DNA of 64,000 nt from positions 372,001 to 436,000 of the forward strand of contig WACJ01000131.1 in the NCBI GenBank assembly GCA_008973525.1. Direction: 5' to 3'. Positions 51,901 through 63,900 of the stretch are shown in pieces. Under the pieces are notes generated by a model. That model did not search any database. It was given only the letters and a program-made list of their open reading frames with translations, and was not told the origin of the DNA. Source of the stretch: Stenopsyche tienmushanensis (taxonomy: Eukaryota; Arthropoda; Insecta; Trichoptera; Stenopsychidae). Both the position numbers and the translations under genes were made by a program. Position 1 is the first letter of the stretch. Each line of letters opens with the position of its first letter.

Positions 51901-54900
51901 TGTTGATAAACATAAACAATACACATGTGTGTCTTCAGTTTTAATAGCAAAATAATGCATTTATTGAAGCTTGAAATCGATAAATTTGAGCCTATCTAAC
52001 TTACCCAAAAAAAAAAAAACGGTTATCGTCAAGTAATAATTTTATTTGAAAAGTCTGTTCAACTAATATGAAATCCGAGCTAGATTCTACTTTGGGGAGT
52101 CTTTGGATGACCGTCGACTGTAAGTGCGCGAGCTAGAAGACATGGTAGGCCTTTCAAAAATGCTATACATCGCATATTGACTGAAAATTTGAACATGCGA
52201 AAGCTGTGCGCAAGATGGGTGCCGTGTTTGCTTACAATCCCCCGCTATTCGGTATCATGCCAGCCTGCTCAATAAAAGTATACAGCAAGGTAAAAACTAG
52301 CTATGATAGCATGTAAGATTTTTGTGGATGGGGGGAAGTCTAGACTCGTTCGCTACTTTATTTGGTGCAACTATGTAAGCTAGCATCTGAAGGAGCTTCT
52401 GTGATCGTACAGATCATTAAAAATGCCACTAAAAGAGGATGTAGTGGCCACAAGGTCTGTGTGTCCAATCGGTCTGCTTTTCGGACCACTGATATGACGA
52501 ATGAGTATCTTGCAATCGGATGCCATACTTGCACATGGCTACAGAACGATTACGTACTCTCATTACAAAACGAAGTTGTCTGAAGAATACTGATCGAGTG
52601 GGTTGTTTAAATTTTACAATCCAAGGCCCAATTTTAAAATATAACGAAGAAAAGAGGGATTAAATAACTTAGTATATATTATATAAACAGTGTCAATCAG
52701 TGCTGATTAATGTAAAGTAGAATTTTCAAGTAAAATAAAAACCATGTGCAGCTCTCAACTGGGTCGATATTCTGCGTTTTGCGCTCCATGCAAATGTGCA
52801 AATGCATCCAAGTGCAAATGTTTTTATTTTTAATCATTGATAAAACTATGAAATTATACAAATTCAAAAATACATGCATAACTGGCTTCGCATGGTATTT
52901 GCGCATATATCTCATTGAAATTAATTGTGAAGCTGAGTGGGGAAATCTGAATATCTGCAATAAAGGCTCCCACTTTGGGTCACCCAGATGTCACCCACGC
53001 GCTGGAGCCAAAGACTCTATGCATCATCCACATGCTGGACTCATTGCATAATCAGTGATATTCACAATCCATTTGTTTAACAAGTCTTGTAATAATTCTG
53101 AGCAGTGAGTGCCTATAGAAATGTGAGAATTCATTCAGGTCCTGATTTGAATGCATCATAATTGAGTCTCAATAGTTTTGGAGACTGAAACGTCTGCTAA
53201 AATCTATCAATTTTAATACAAATCTTCGATTCGGGAAAAACCGGATGCTTAAATCTCGACGCAAAACGACGGGACGTGCTCGACTTTTCCTCGATATGAT
53301 TTTGAGTGAATATAATTATTATGCTTTGACAGACATCCAAATAATCTATGTTTCCGTTATCAGATTTGAATATCAAATAAAGTCTGTCATCTGACTGCCT
53401 GTCCTTCTTTCTTCCTGTTATTATGCCACATCCGTTTATCGGACGTGAGCCATCTCCATGAAAGATTTTCCCCGGGATGGGGGGGATTTTTAATGTGGTG
53501 ATTTTCTGTCGCTATACACGTATGGTATAAATAGGATAAGGGTATTAAGATATGTAAATTTAAGTAGGTTTTTTTCTTTAGAGGACGTATGAAATTTTCT
53601 TTATTACTAAACGACATCTTAACCGCTGTAAATTAGATTTTCACGAGTTATCTCTTGAAACTTATTTTTATGAATAAATTCTGCTGAAATCAATGTAGAA
53701 TATATTCTGGTGATAGTTTTGAATCAAATTTGTTATCGATTTTTATCGTTGCAGAACAAAATGTAAGAATGTCTCGATATTCCTCAGCTATCCTGTATTT
53801 TTTAAACTTTTCTTATTTTTCAATATATTAAAGTTTTCCACCCTTTCCCGCCCACGCGCAATCTCGAAACTCTTCTACGACGGGATATAACAGTTTGCGG
53901 GGTAGTTTGTCGTCGACGAGTTCGTGACTGATATCCATCTGCGTGCCTGTCGTAACCCGAAACCGAAATCGCTCCCGAAGAACTGAACGTCTTACGACCG
54001 GAGCTCAAAATTACACCGCATCCATTATGAAACCTTATTAAACGCCTGACCTTTTTTATACAGATGGAACAATTTGTTCATTCATTTGTTTACTTCAAGA
54101 AATCCTCACCATGTCGTTCTGCAAATACCAACCAGCTCCTGCGTGGGCGTTGAAAAAGTACATGGCAATTTGTTCGACTTTAATATACTCATACGTATGG
54201 AATCACAGAAATTGCCTTTATGAAACATAATGGAAATTTCAAACTGCCCGAGAAGAAAGATTTGCTTGAAACACCCATTGGAAGGACTTGAAATGATCCT
54301 GAAAATTCCTTTATAAAACATTAAGATTTTCACCTCTTATCCTGATTCTATAATATTTATACAAATATTTCAAAAGAGTTAGTTTTTGGACCCTATTATA
54401 AAGGCACAATCTCAAATTGAAATCTCTCATTGAATTTAACCCTTTAATGAGTATGCACGCACATGCTATGAGCGCACCTGAGTGATCCATAAATAGTATG
54501 CCCGCACATGTTGCGGACAGTTTGTATAATGAATTAATTAATTGTATAAAAATATTACCATTAAGAATTCTAACAATGAATTCTAATCCATATTTTCTTT
54601 TATTTTCATCATAAATGTATCCGAATTATTCCGGATAGTTGAAATTCTACCGTACATAAAGTCTAAAATAACATATTGATCAAACGCTCTCCGTTTAAAT
54701 AGCCATGGTATAAAATAAATGATTTTCGCCCAGAGAGTCAAAAATCGAGCAGAATGGTCAGTCGTGAAATTGGACGGCCAATTCCCAATAGGACCAACAG
54801 GATAACTATATATTCTGCAGGACTATTGATGATGTCTTAGTGTAAGCATCCAGAATTATCTTGCAGTATTAGAGAACAGGGAAATACGAACGAGCAAAAA

Positions 54901-57900
54901 TTATGACTCAACAATTCCTACTCAACAGCTACCAATATCATTAAATCCCAGTGCAAATTTGATTATATGTGACAGGTTGACTCCGGTAGTGGATAAAAGG
55001 ATGTAATTAAAAACATCAATATAATTGGTCTAAAAGACGACATTTAGCTTCTTATATTTTATTTGGTTGTTCGAAAGTCAATACATGATAGGTTTAGGTA
55101 TGCCCGGTGCACACGAAGCTAGTTTTTCAAGCTTGATAATGAACCAGGCTCAATAAATGAACCGTCCACTGTTGATAGCACACAGTATGTGCTTTCTGTT
55201 GTTCAGCTATTTTTGCCTATTAATGTGTTGCGAAAATAAAAGGACAGGGTTACCGTGCAAGTCTACCAGTTTATTTCTGAAGGATAAAATTTTGCAAAAG
55301 AGTAGTGATACTCGGCTAATGACGCCACTCCAGATCAGTCAAGGAGGAATAACAAAATTGGTCAACGATAAAAATGATGCGAGTATCTTGATTATCAAAA
55401 CAAACGCCTGCTCTCAAGACAACACGAACGAAAGTCGTCTCATCTTTGTTGAAAGAGCTTAATAGGTTATCCGACGATAGCGATTATACCTAAATTTTAT
55501 GACTCAATCAATCATTTTTTATGCAATTGTTTTAAAGAAAATTAGTTTTGATCTTCCAGTAACATAAAATGTGCAAACGAGTGAAAAATGTCAACTTCTA
55601 AATTCTTTAAATAAAAAAAACTAACAACTATTTCGAACTTATTTTAATTTTAAAAATTTCTCTAGATTATACCCTTTCCAACGATATGCCACATGTCAAA
55701 AAAAAATCATGTAATAAGTCGCTAAACTTGAAGAGGCAACAGTTTGCCAGTGTCAGGGTTAATAAAATACTTTCTATGCTTAAGATGTTTTCATTAAATT
55801 TATTTACAAATTCCCCCATTCCGTGGCTCGCACGGTCTCCAGATCTGACACCACTGGATTTCTTTGTCTAGGAACGTGCCCTATTCCATGGCTCGCATAG
55901 TCTCTAGACCTGACACCACTGGATATGATGCACACGATGCTTGTTCTAGTGCTGGGATGGTAGGCAAGCGCTGTTAGTTTTAGTTTCGTACTTAAAAAAT
56001 CGTCTATCCAAAAGCAAATTGAAGATTTAATAGCCAAGGATGTGGTAGTGTTTATGATGATAATATCAGTTTTCACTTAACAACAAAGAAAACAACTGTA
56101 AAACATATTGTATTATTTCCTGTTATCCCTAAATTTACACGGGAGTATCTATTTATATACGTATGAAATTGTGTACGTGTAATTTTATCACATCCCAATA
56201 TATTTATTTAGGTAGCATACTTTGTGTTGGTCTTAAATGTTTGGTGTCTTGTGTACATAAAGCAACATTGTTCACGTGAAAATCATGTCCGGGGATCAAT
56301 TTAGATGGTTTATCGATTACTATAATAAACAAGGAGGAGACCATTCTTTACGACGGTAATAAGGATGCCTGAAGACCCACGCAGCTATCACACTATAAAT
56401 AATTTTAAAGCATTTTTACGGTCGGGCGTCGTTTGAATCCTCTTTTTGTGTGGAAGTGTTATCGGACACATTTGAGTGGCAGCCATAAACAAAGATTACA
56501 GAGCATCGGAGGATTAGTCCGGAGTCAGCTCGAGGCATTGTGGCAGGCAGACGATCCAGCTAGCATATGTTCTCCTCGTTAAGTTGACTTATGAGCGGAC
56601 CGTTTCTTGGCGTCCTCCGCGTCTTGTCCTATCTATTTTTTAGTCGGCGTCTTCCGCAGCCTGCAGGAATCCGGCAGAGATTAAGAAGATTATTAATCAC
56701 CCGTTTTGGCAAGAAGCGATGATAACTTCTTCTCCCGTGTTTCTTTCCACTTTTACAACCTCCCCGACGGCCGCGCGTGTATCAAGTTAATGTCAATATT
56801 TGTAATCTTTCAGCCGGCCCGGATCCGAAGACGAAGCTCCTAATGGAATAAGCCGCCGAGTTCCTCGATTTACTTTTTACGGGGATTATAAATTAATCTT
56901 TATTTATAACTTTTCTTCGCCGTTCATCCCCTGGTGTTTTTCGAGGGCATTCGCACAACAGCTGCGAGATATATTTTAAATTTCTTAAGTCGTCCTTGTT
57001 ATTTCAACGTTTATTTGCTTAAAGCTTTCTTATTAGACTTAAAAACTTTTTTTCTCTCAAGTTGATATAATACGGTTTTATTCTTGACACTTTGGTTCAA
57101 CATCAATGCCTGTTTCAGCGGCGGCATCAGCTTTCAGCTTGACTCTCTTTCAAATCCAAAGTTTGAATTTATTTTTGGATTGAAGATTAATGAAATCTAA
57201 GGAGAGTCAATCACATCTAAAGCTTGAATGAATTTTCATATATTTTATTCGATTGTGAGATATTTGAGAGCACCAAATCAAGTGTTACAAATCTAAAACG
57301 CCATTATTCAAATTTTCGTTTGTTATTTCATCCAATCAAAAATAATGATTACCAAAAATAGTCCCATATGAATCCTTCAAACGATACTTTAACCCTTTCA
57401 AACCCAAAAACATACACGCTACGCTTTAATGTAAATCCAGTCAGCAAGTCATCAAATTTCTATCAACTCCACCGCAACGTGTAACAAGCTTGATAATGAA
57501 CCAGGCCTAATAAAGGAACATTAACACTGTTGATAGCACACAATATCTGCTTTCTGTTGTTCAGCTATTTTTGCCTATTAATGTGTTGTAAAAATAAAAG
57601 GATAGGATTACTATGCAAGCCTGCCAGTTTACTTCTAAGGAGTAGATTTTGCAAAGGAGTGATGATACTCAGCTAATGACGCCACTCCAGAATAGTCAAG
57701 GGGGAATAACAAAATTGGTCAACGATAAAAATGATGCGAGTATCTTAATTATCAAAACAAACGCCTGTTCTCAAGACAACACGAACGAAAGTCGTCTCAT
57801 CTTTGTTGAAAGATTTTAATAGCTCATCCGACGATAGCGATTTCAGTTAATTATACCTAAATTTTATGACGGTCAAAATATTCTTTCTAGAGTTTCTATA

Positions 57901-60900
57901 AAAAAATATTGAGAATGCTACATAAAATGCTATAATAAAAGAACGAGCTGTGTTTGTGTAATATATAATAAAATAGTCTTGCTATTAGTGTAGTGGTTGC
58001 TTTATGTTAGGTATAGACACCGATACATTTAGTAGAGGCGCGCGACGCATGCGCTTAGGATCTTAATGATGTACACAACGGACACACTACAAACGATTCT
58101 CTCTCATTTCCATCCAATTGCCGCTTGAAGTTTCACTTTTCGTGACGTTCAAGGCAATTTACCCTTGAGGTGACTTTTTAGCAATCTCTTTTATGGAACT
58201 ATTGCCAACCATTTTTACATGGTTTTTCTTAGTGAATATGTATTTTTAAAATGTAGATTTGAACTCAAGATGATTGAGTTACTAATCCAATCGCTTAACC
58301 GCGGGACTACCTACAGAATGCATCCAATCGATCCGTCATCGAATTTATGAGCAGAAATCATCATTTAAGTATTGCAGAACTAAATTGATAGACCTGCCCT
58401 TGAACATATACGAGTAGGAATGTAAAAATGCTGTTCTCACCCAGCATTCATAGGTAAAGTCCATCAAAGCCGTAACTAGGTTACAAAGCGCCCGTGGCAA
58501 ATATCTAACTTAACGCCCCCTCCCCTTCTCTAGAAATCCAAATTAAGTTTACTAATACTATTATAAATGCAATACATTAAATACTATTATAATGTATGTT
58601 TTAAAATAATACCTACCTAACGTATAGATGGCGGCTACTGTTGATAGAATGTATGATGGTGTCTAGAGGCTACGTCGCTTCCGCGATCGTACAGATCATA
58701 GAGAATGTCGAAAAATGCCCTGAAAGAAGATGGAGTGGCCATAAGGTTTGTGTGCTCAATCGGTCCGCTTTTCGGACCGCTGAATGACCGACTCGTGTTT
58801 AGATGAAGAAAAGAGGGATTAGACAACTTAGTGTATATTATAAAAACGGACAGAATTAATCAGTGTTGATACAGTAAAGTAGAACGGTTGAGTAAAATAA
58901 CCATGTGTAACTCTCGACCGGGTTGGTATTCTGCGTTTTGCGCCCCAAACCCAGTTGCGCCCGTGGCGGGCGCCTGCTTTGCCACGCCCTTGTTACGACC
59001 CTGAAGTCCATTATTGCATTGAAATGAAGACAAAATCTTAGCATTATTAAAGATGTTTATATCGATTTGATGTCTATATTTTGCATAGAGTTCCATAGAA
59101 TAATTTTAGTAGGATTTGATTTAGATCAATCAAACAGTGTGATAGGCTGCGTAGTGAACAGACAGACATACATTTAATTATACATAATATCGATAGATAA
59201 ATGTGCTTTTCAAAAATAAATATCTACGCTTAAAAATCCAATAATACAGTTTTAAAATATTGTTGGATTTATTGATATTTATTTATTTATTCTTATGAAA
59301 TTATTGCTATTATAGATTCGCATATTCTAAAAATTATATCCAATCGATCATCAAGATCTAAACTTAATCTGCATTGCTTTTCCTGAGAAAATAAATACTT
59401 ATACAATTAATAAAGTCGTATTAAACTGTCTATGAGTGATTGATTTGCAGCAATCATTAAAATATTATCTAAAAATGATGATAATTGAATGAAAAATTTC
59501 TTATGGGATTCGCTTTAATATGGCACTCTAAGAATAATGGACGAGATGATGATGAAAGTATGATAAAACGTCGATACTTTTGTATTCAACCATTGCCATG
59601 TCAATTCAATAGAACTCATAAAGTGATATTTTCTTCCATTTGAAAATGCGAAAGTCCTCAGTGAGCGTCCTAAAACAATTTCCCAGTGTTCTGCTTTCAG
59701 TCCCTATCCCGAATTGAATTCACATCCATTCAGACGCTTTCCCTAATATGCGTATTCTACAATTTACACCGAGCATATTTCCCAAGAAAACACGTCCCGA
59801 GAAATGAGAAAAAATTCCAATAAGAACTATTCTCCCGCATTCAACATCTCCCGCTCGTTACTATTTTTATGTGCTTAAGATATAAGGGCGAAAAAATAAA
59901 TAAAATTTGGCCGCGCTCGCTTAATATTCCACCCTTTAAAAGGTCGCCCTTCTGCAGCGCCCCTCGAAGATTTTAATAAATTGTAGGTGTGTAAGTGAAT
60001 TAATGTTAATTTATTAAACGATAGAAGAAACAGCAACGATTTCCCTTCGAATTTTCCTTTTTGAAAAATGAAAATGTATATTCCGCCTCTAATCAATATT
60101 CTATACTGTTTCATCCGTCCGGGGGTGTCTGAATGATTTATATCTCTTTATCTAACGAATCTGCCATAATTCTTTTAATAGTAATAATCACTTTGCAATT
60201 CAAATTCGCCGAAAGGCGAAAGATTGTTTCATTTTGTTGGTAATCAGTATTTCATCGGAGTTCTTGGAATTTTTAATTTCAATATTTCCCCCTCGGATAA
60301 TATAATGGGATACATAAAAATCCATGGTTATTCATGTTGAACTTGCCTCGAACTTCGAAAGCGACCATCTGTTCTTAGGCCTGAGAAAACTAAGATATTA
60401 AATCGGAGCAATACATACAAATTGACTGATAGACTGTTATAAAACAAAATATATCAATAATAATACGAAAATAAAAATATATAAATGATTAAAGATCATT
60501 GTATCCTTTGATGAGTATGCACTCACATGTTGAGTGCGCACTCGAGCGATCTAGAGCGCTCTCCATAGAGTTTTATTTTCAATTCCGTAATTCTACTTCT
60601 AATACCAAAAGTGATCCATGAAGGTATGAAGCGCATGTGGCTAGCATCCAACTTGTCCCCCTCTCCCTCTTGAGCTTACTAGATGATTATCGACCAAATG
60701 ATGTAACCACCCCAGAAATGATGAAAAAAATCCCTATAATGGTATTGAATGACCGTCGACTGTAAATGCGCGAGCTAGCAGACATGGTAAGCCGTTCAAA
60801 AAATGCCGTACATCGCATACTACCTGAAAATTTGGACATGAGAAAGCTGTGCGCAAGATGGGTGCCGCGTTTGCTCACAATGGAAAAAAAACAGCGTCAT

Positions 60901-63900
60901 GATGATGTTTCAATCGAGTGCTCGGCGATGTTTCACAGCATCAAGACCGTTTTTTTGCATCAATTCATAATCATGGATGAAACATGGGTCTATAATTTCA
61001 TACCCGAGACAAAGACACATAAGGACCCCTCACTGATTCGAGGTGTTTATTGGTTCTGCTATTCTGAAGCATGCCAGCCCGCTCAACAGGTGCACAGCAA
61101 GGTGCATAACCTGAATTTAATATCCATGTTCACAAGGACACCCTCATTCTTAATTTCAAGTGGCTACTTAACTTCATTTGGCGCGAACCACCTATGTAAA
61201 TTAGCCAATGAAGAGACTTTCGTGATCGTACAGATCAAAGAAGGCCCTGTGTATGCTTTTATCTTCGTAAATGCCACAAAAAGCCCCAAAAGAGGACGGA
61301 GAGGCCACAAGGTCCAACTGGTCCGCTTTTCGGACCGCTGACATGACGAGTGAACATATCTACAGAACGATTACGAACTCTCACTACAAAGTTGTCCGAC
61401 AACTGATCGGGTCCAACCGATAAAACCCAGTTGCGCACGTGACCCTTATTACGACCCTGATGCCAAATGTATTAATTTCAAGCTTGACTCCTTTGTATTC
61501 CTTTGCTATAATACTTACTTTTTGATATACGAACATTAATTGCTTAGTTTTATTTGACCAATTTTGCGGTCTTAGCGAGTGCAATTTTCGCAAAAAAAGC
61601 AAAAAGTAGTTTAGCAGATTTTGATCGGGAAATTTTCGGGCGTTGCTGGATGAATCAGGTCGTGGGAGGTCTAACATACTGAATAATAACGTTCTATGAG
61701 ATTTGATGGAGACAAATTCAGGTCTTTCAATCAATAACGAGCACAAAATCAGGCTCGAAATGGGTTGTCTCCAAGAAAAGTGATATTGTGTGAGATTTTA
61801 ACGCTTTGATGGACACGTCTGCATTATGCGTCATTTTTTGTATGAAAGAATGATCCATAATGCAGACGTGTCCGTCAACGCGTTAATGGTATTGTTCATT
61901 TTGAACTGCTGGCAAATAATTGTTCTAACACTTATAAAACGGATATAAAAAAAACGGCATGTATTTTTGGCACTATCAATATATAAATAAATAAACATGT
62001 TTATTTTTTGAATTAAAACCGCTGATTTTATTACAATTTTAACTCCCTAAGGGTTAAATAACCATCCATTAACTCTCTAATCAAACTATACTAACAAATA
62101 TTTCTTGATTTATATTGAAAATAGATTATAACAAATTTAAAAATAAAAATAAATTAAATTTCATAATATCACATAATGAAGCAAATTGTTATTTATTGAA
62201 AATATTTGTCTCTTTGTCAAATCAACATTTATAGATTATCATTTTAATGATATTAATTATTTAATCTCATTTGTTCCCAGGATGTGTATTCCCGACGAGA
62301 TGGTCAGGTCGATGGTTCCAATCGGGAGTCGTCCAACAAATCACCATCGACAATGACCGACTATCAAGCAAAGGAAAGTGCCTTTCATCGGAGGGTGATA
62401 AATTTCTCCTAGTAGACGAGTAAGCCGCAGACTTCCATATGTATTTATGTTAAACTCTAAAAATATATCCATACGATTGATATTGAAATTTAATCATTTC
62501 AGAAAGCGATGCTACCGATGCGTTGTAATACACGAAAAGCATATAAATGTTTTACAATATAAAGAAAGTTAGTATTTCATATTGATGTTATTATCACAAT
62601 AGTTGAATGCATAATGTTATTTTTGTGCTCTTGTTTTTTTCAGCGTTTTGTCATTCACGAGAAGCTTTACCAAATTTATGCTCGCTTATTACTGGAGATG
62701 CACTTCTTTATTCAATGTTTAGAGAAAATGCATTGCCCGTTACGTGTCCATTGAGGGGACCTTTTTCATTTACGTATAACAGGTGAGTCACGTATTTCAA
62801 TATTAACAGCAATATAATATTATTTTACCGTTAATTAATTTTGAATATGAAATATTTCAGAGGTCATGGTGATTGCAAATTACCTGCATCATCAATAGAG
62901 AGTTGTACAGAAGAGTCTCGCCTACTGTTGAATTATCAAGCTTGTCCTGATGTCTCTGGCTCTGAGAGCACAGGTATTTATTTTTTTCATAATATAATAC
63001 CAACTGTTTAACATAATTTAATATGTATAATAACATTATAGTGGAAGAGCTCGAATGTCTTGCCACATGGAAAGAAGGCAGCTTACGATATCTTGTTGGA
63101 AAAGTACATCACAATCATGCCACAAGCAACGAAGATCGCTACAGATGCTTTGTATACGAAAAAACGAATGGAATGGGTTAGATTTATTCATATATTTAAA
63201 AGCATAGCTAATTGAATACAAAAATACTAATATATCGTTATATTATAGGATCTCATTCTTTAGTTAAAGAGGGAGATGGAGTCGAATACAGGGTAGCTCA
63301 ATCGGGAGATGCAACCTGTAATGGTTTATTTAGTGCTACTGAAGGATCACGAACGATGGCACTTAAAAGAGGTTACTTTTACATAAATTTAAATTAATTA
63401 ATCAATCGATTAAATAACATAAACGTCATAATCAATATGCAATTTTATATTTTCAGTACCAGTAACTTTAAAGTGTCGATTTCCTTCGTGGATGACGTTT
63501 CCAGGACACTGGCATACATTGGATTATTCCAGTACGTACTCGTTTCATCAAAAGAATGCCACATTAAGAATAACAAACCAGACGGGCGCTGATATCAAAG
63601 TACATTGTGCTCAAATAAAGACACCCATGCACGCTGAAAATTTTATCACGCTCATCGCTCACTGGCAGCATCATTGGTATTGATTCAAATAAATACAAAT
63701 AAAACATCCAATCTTATATTTTATATTTGTTGTTAATATCATTTAACTATAATTGCAGCGTGGGTCAATACGTTTGTCTTTCATTTTATCGTCGAGGAGC
63801 GCATGCGGCAGAAATGCAAGTAGGTCTTCCGACTACAAGAGCGGAGGATGCTTGTTCGTCTACATTTTTTGATATGAATACCGCACCGTATGTTACGCTC

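Larger units (their letters stand above)
30913..62280 (+). other. First intron, 31,368 bp, rich in transposons
   Basis: The donor is GTGAGT at 30913 and the acceptor 'ttgttcccag' ends at 62280. All other introns in this gene are 68-90 bp, so this one is about 400 times longer. It holds Tigger, piggyBac, R1, mariner, Mutator-like and MITE insertions plus unique blocks at about 33400-34150, 50950-51500 and 56300-57000. The blocks with little repeat content are candidate regulatory sites. No other host exon was recognised inside it on either strand. Confidence 0.7.

Noticed and set aside
54112..54231. 39-codon frame starting CACCATGTCG
   Set aside because: The good start context is the only support. 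The peptide has no recognisable feature and there is no splice context.
55157..55462. 101-codon open frame with a hydrophobic N-terminus resembling a signal peptide
   Set aside because: It belongs to the 390-bp repeat. In the copy at 57487 indels and stops break it, and no domain is recognisable.
58240..58310. tRNA gene on the minus strand
   Set aside because: A- and B-box-like motifs are present, but acceptor and anticodon stems could not be paired. A SINE scrap is more likely.
60766..61341. 191-codon open frame, the longest in the window, as a host gene
   Set aside because: Its first half is mariner transposase downstream of a shared stop codon. The second half is repeat sequence found at 52.4 and 58.7 kb.
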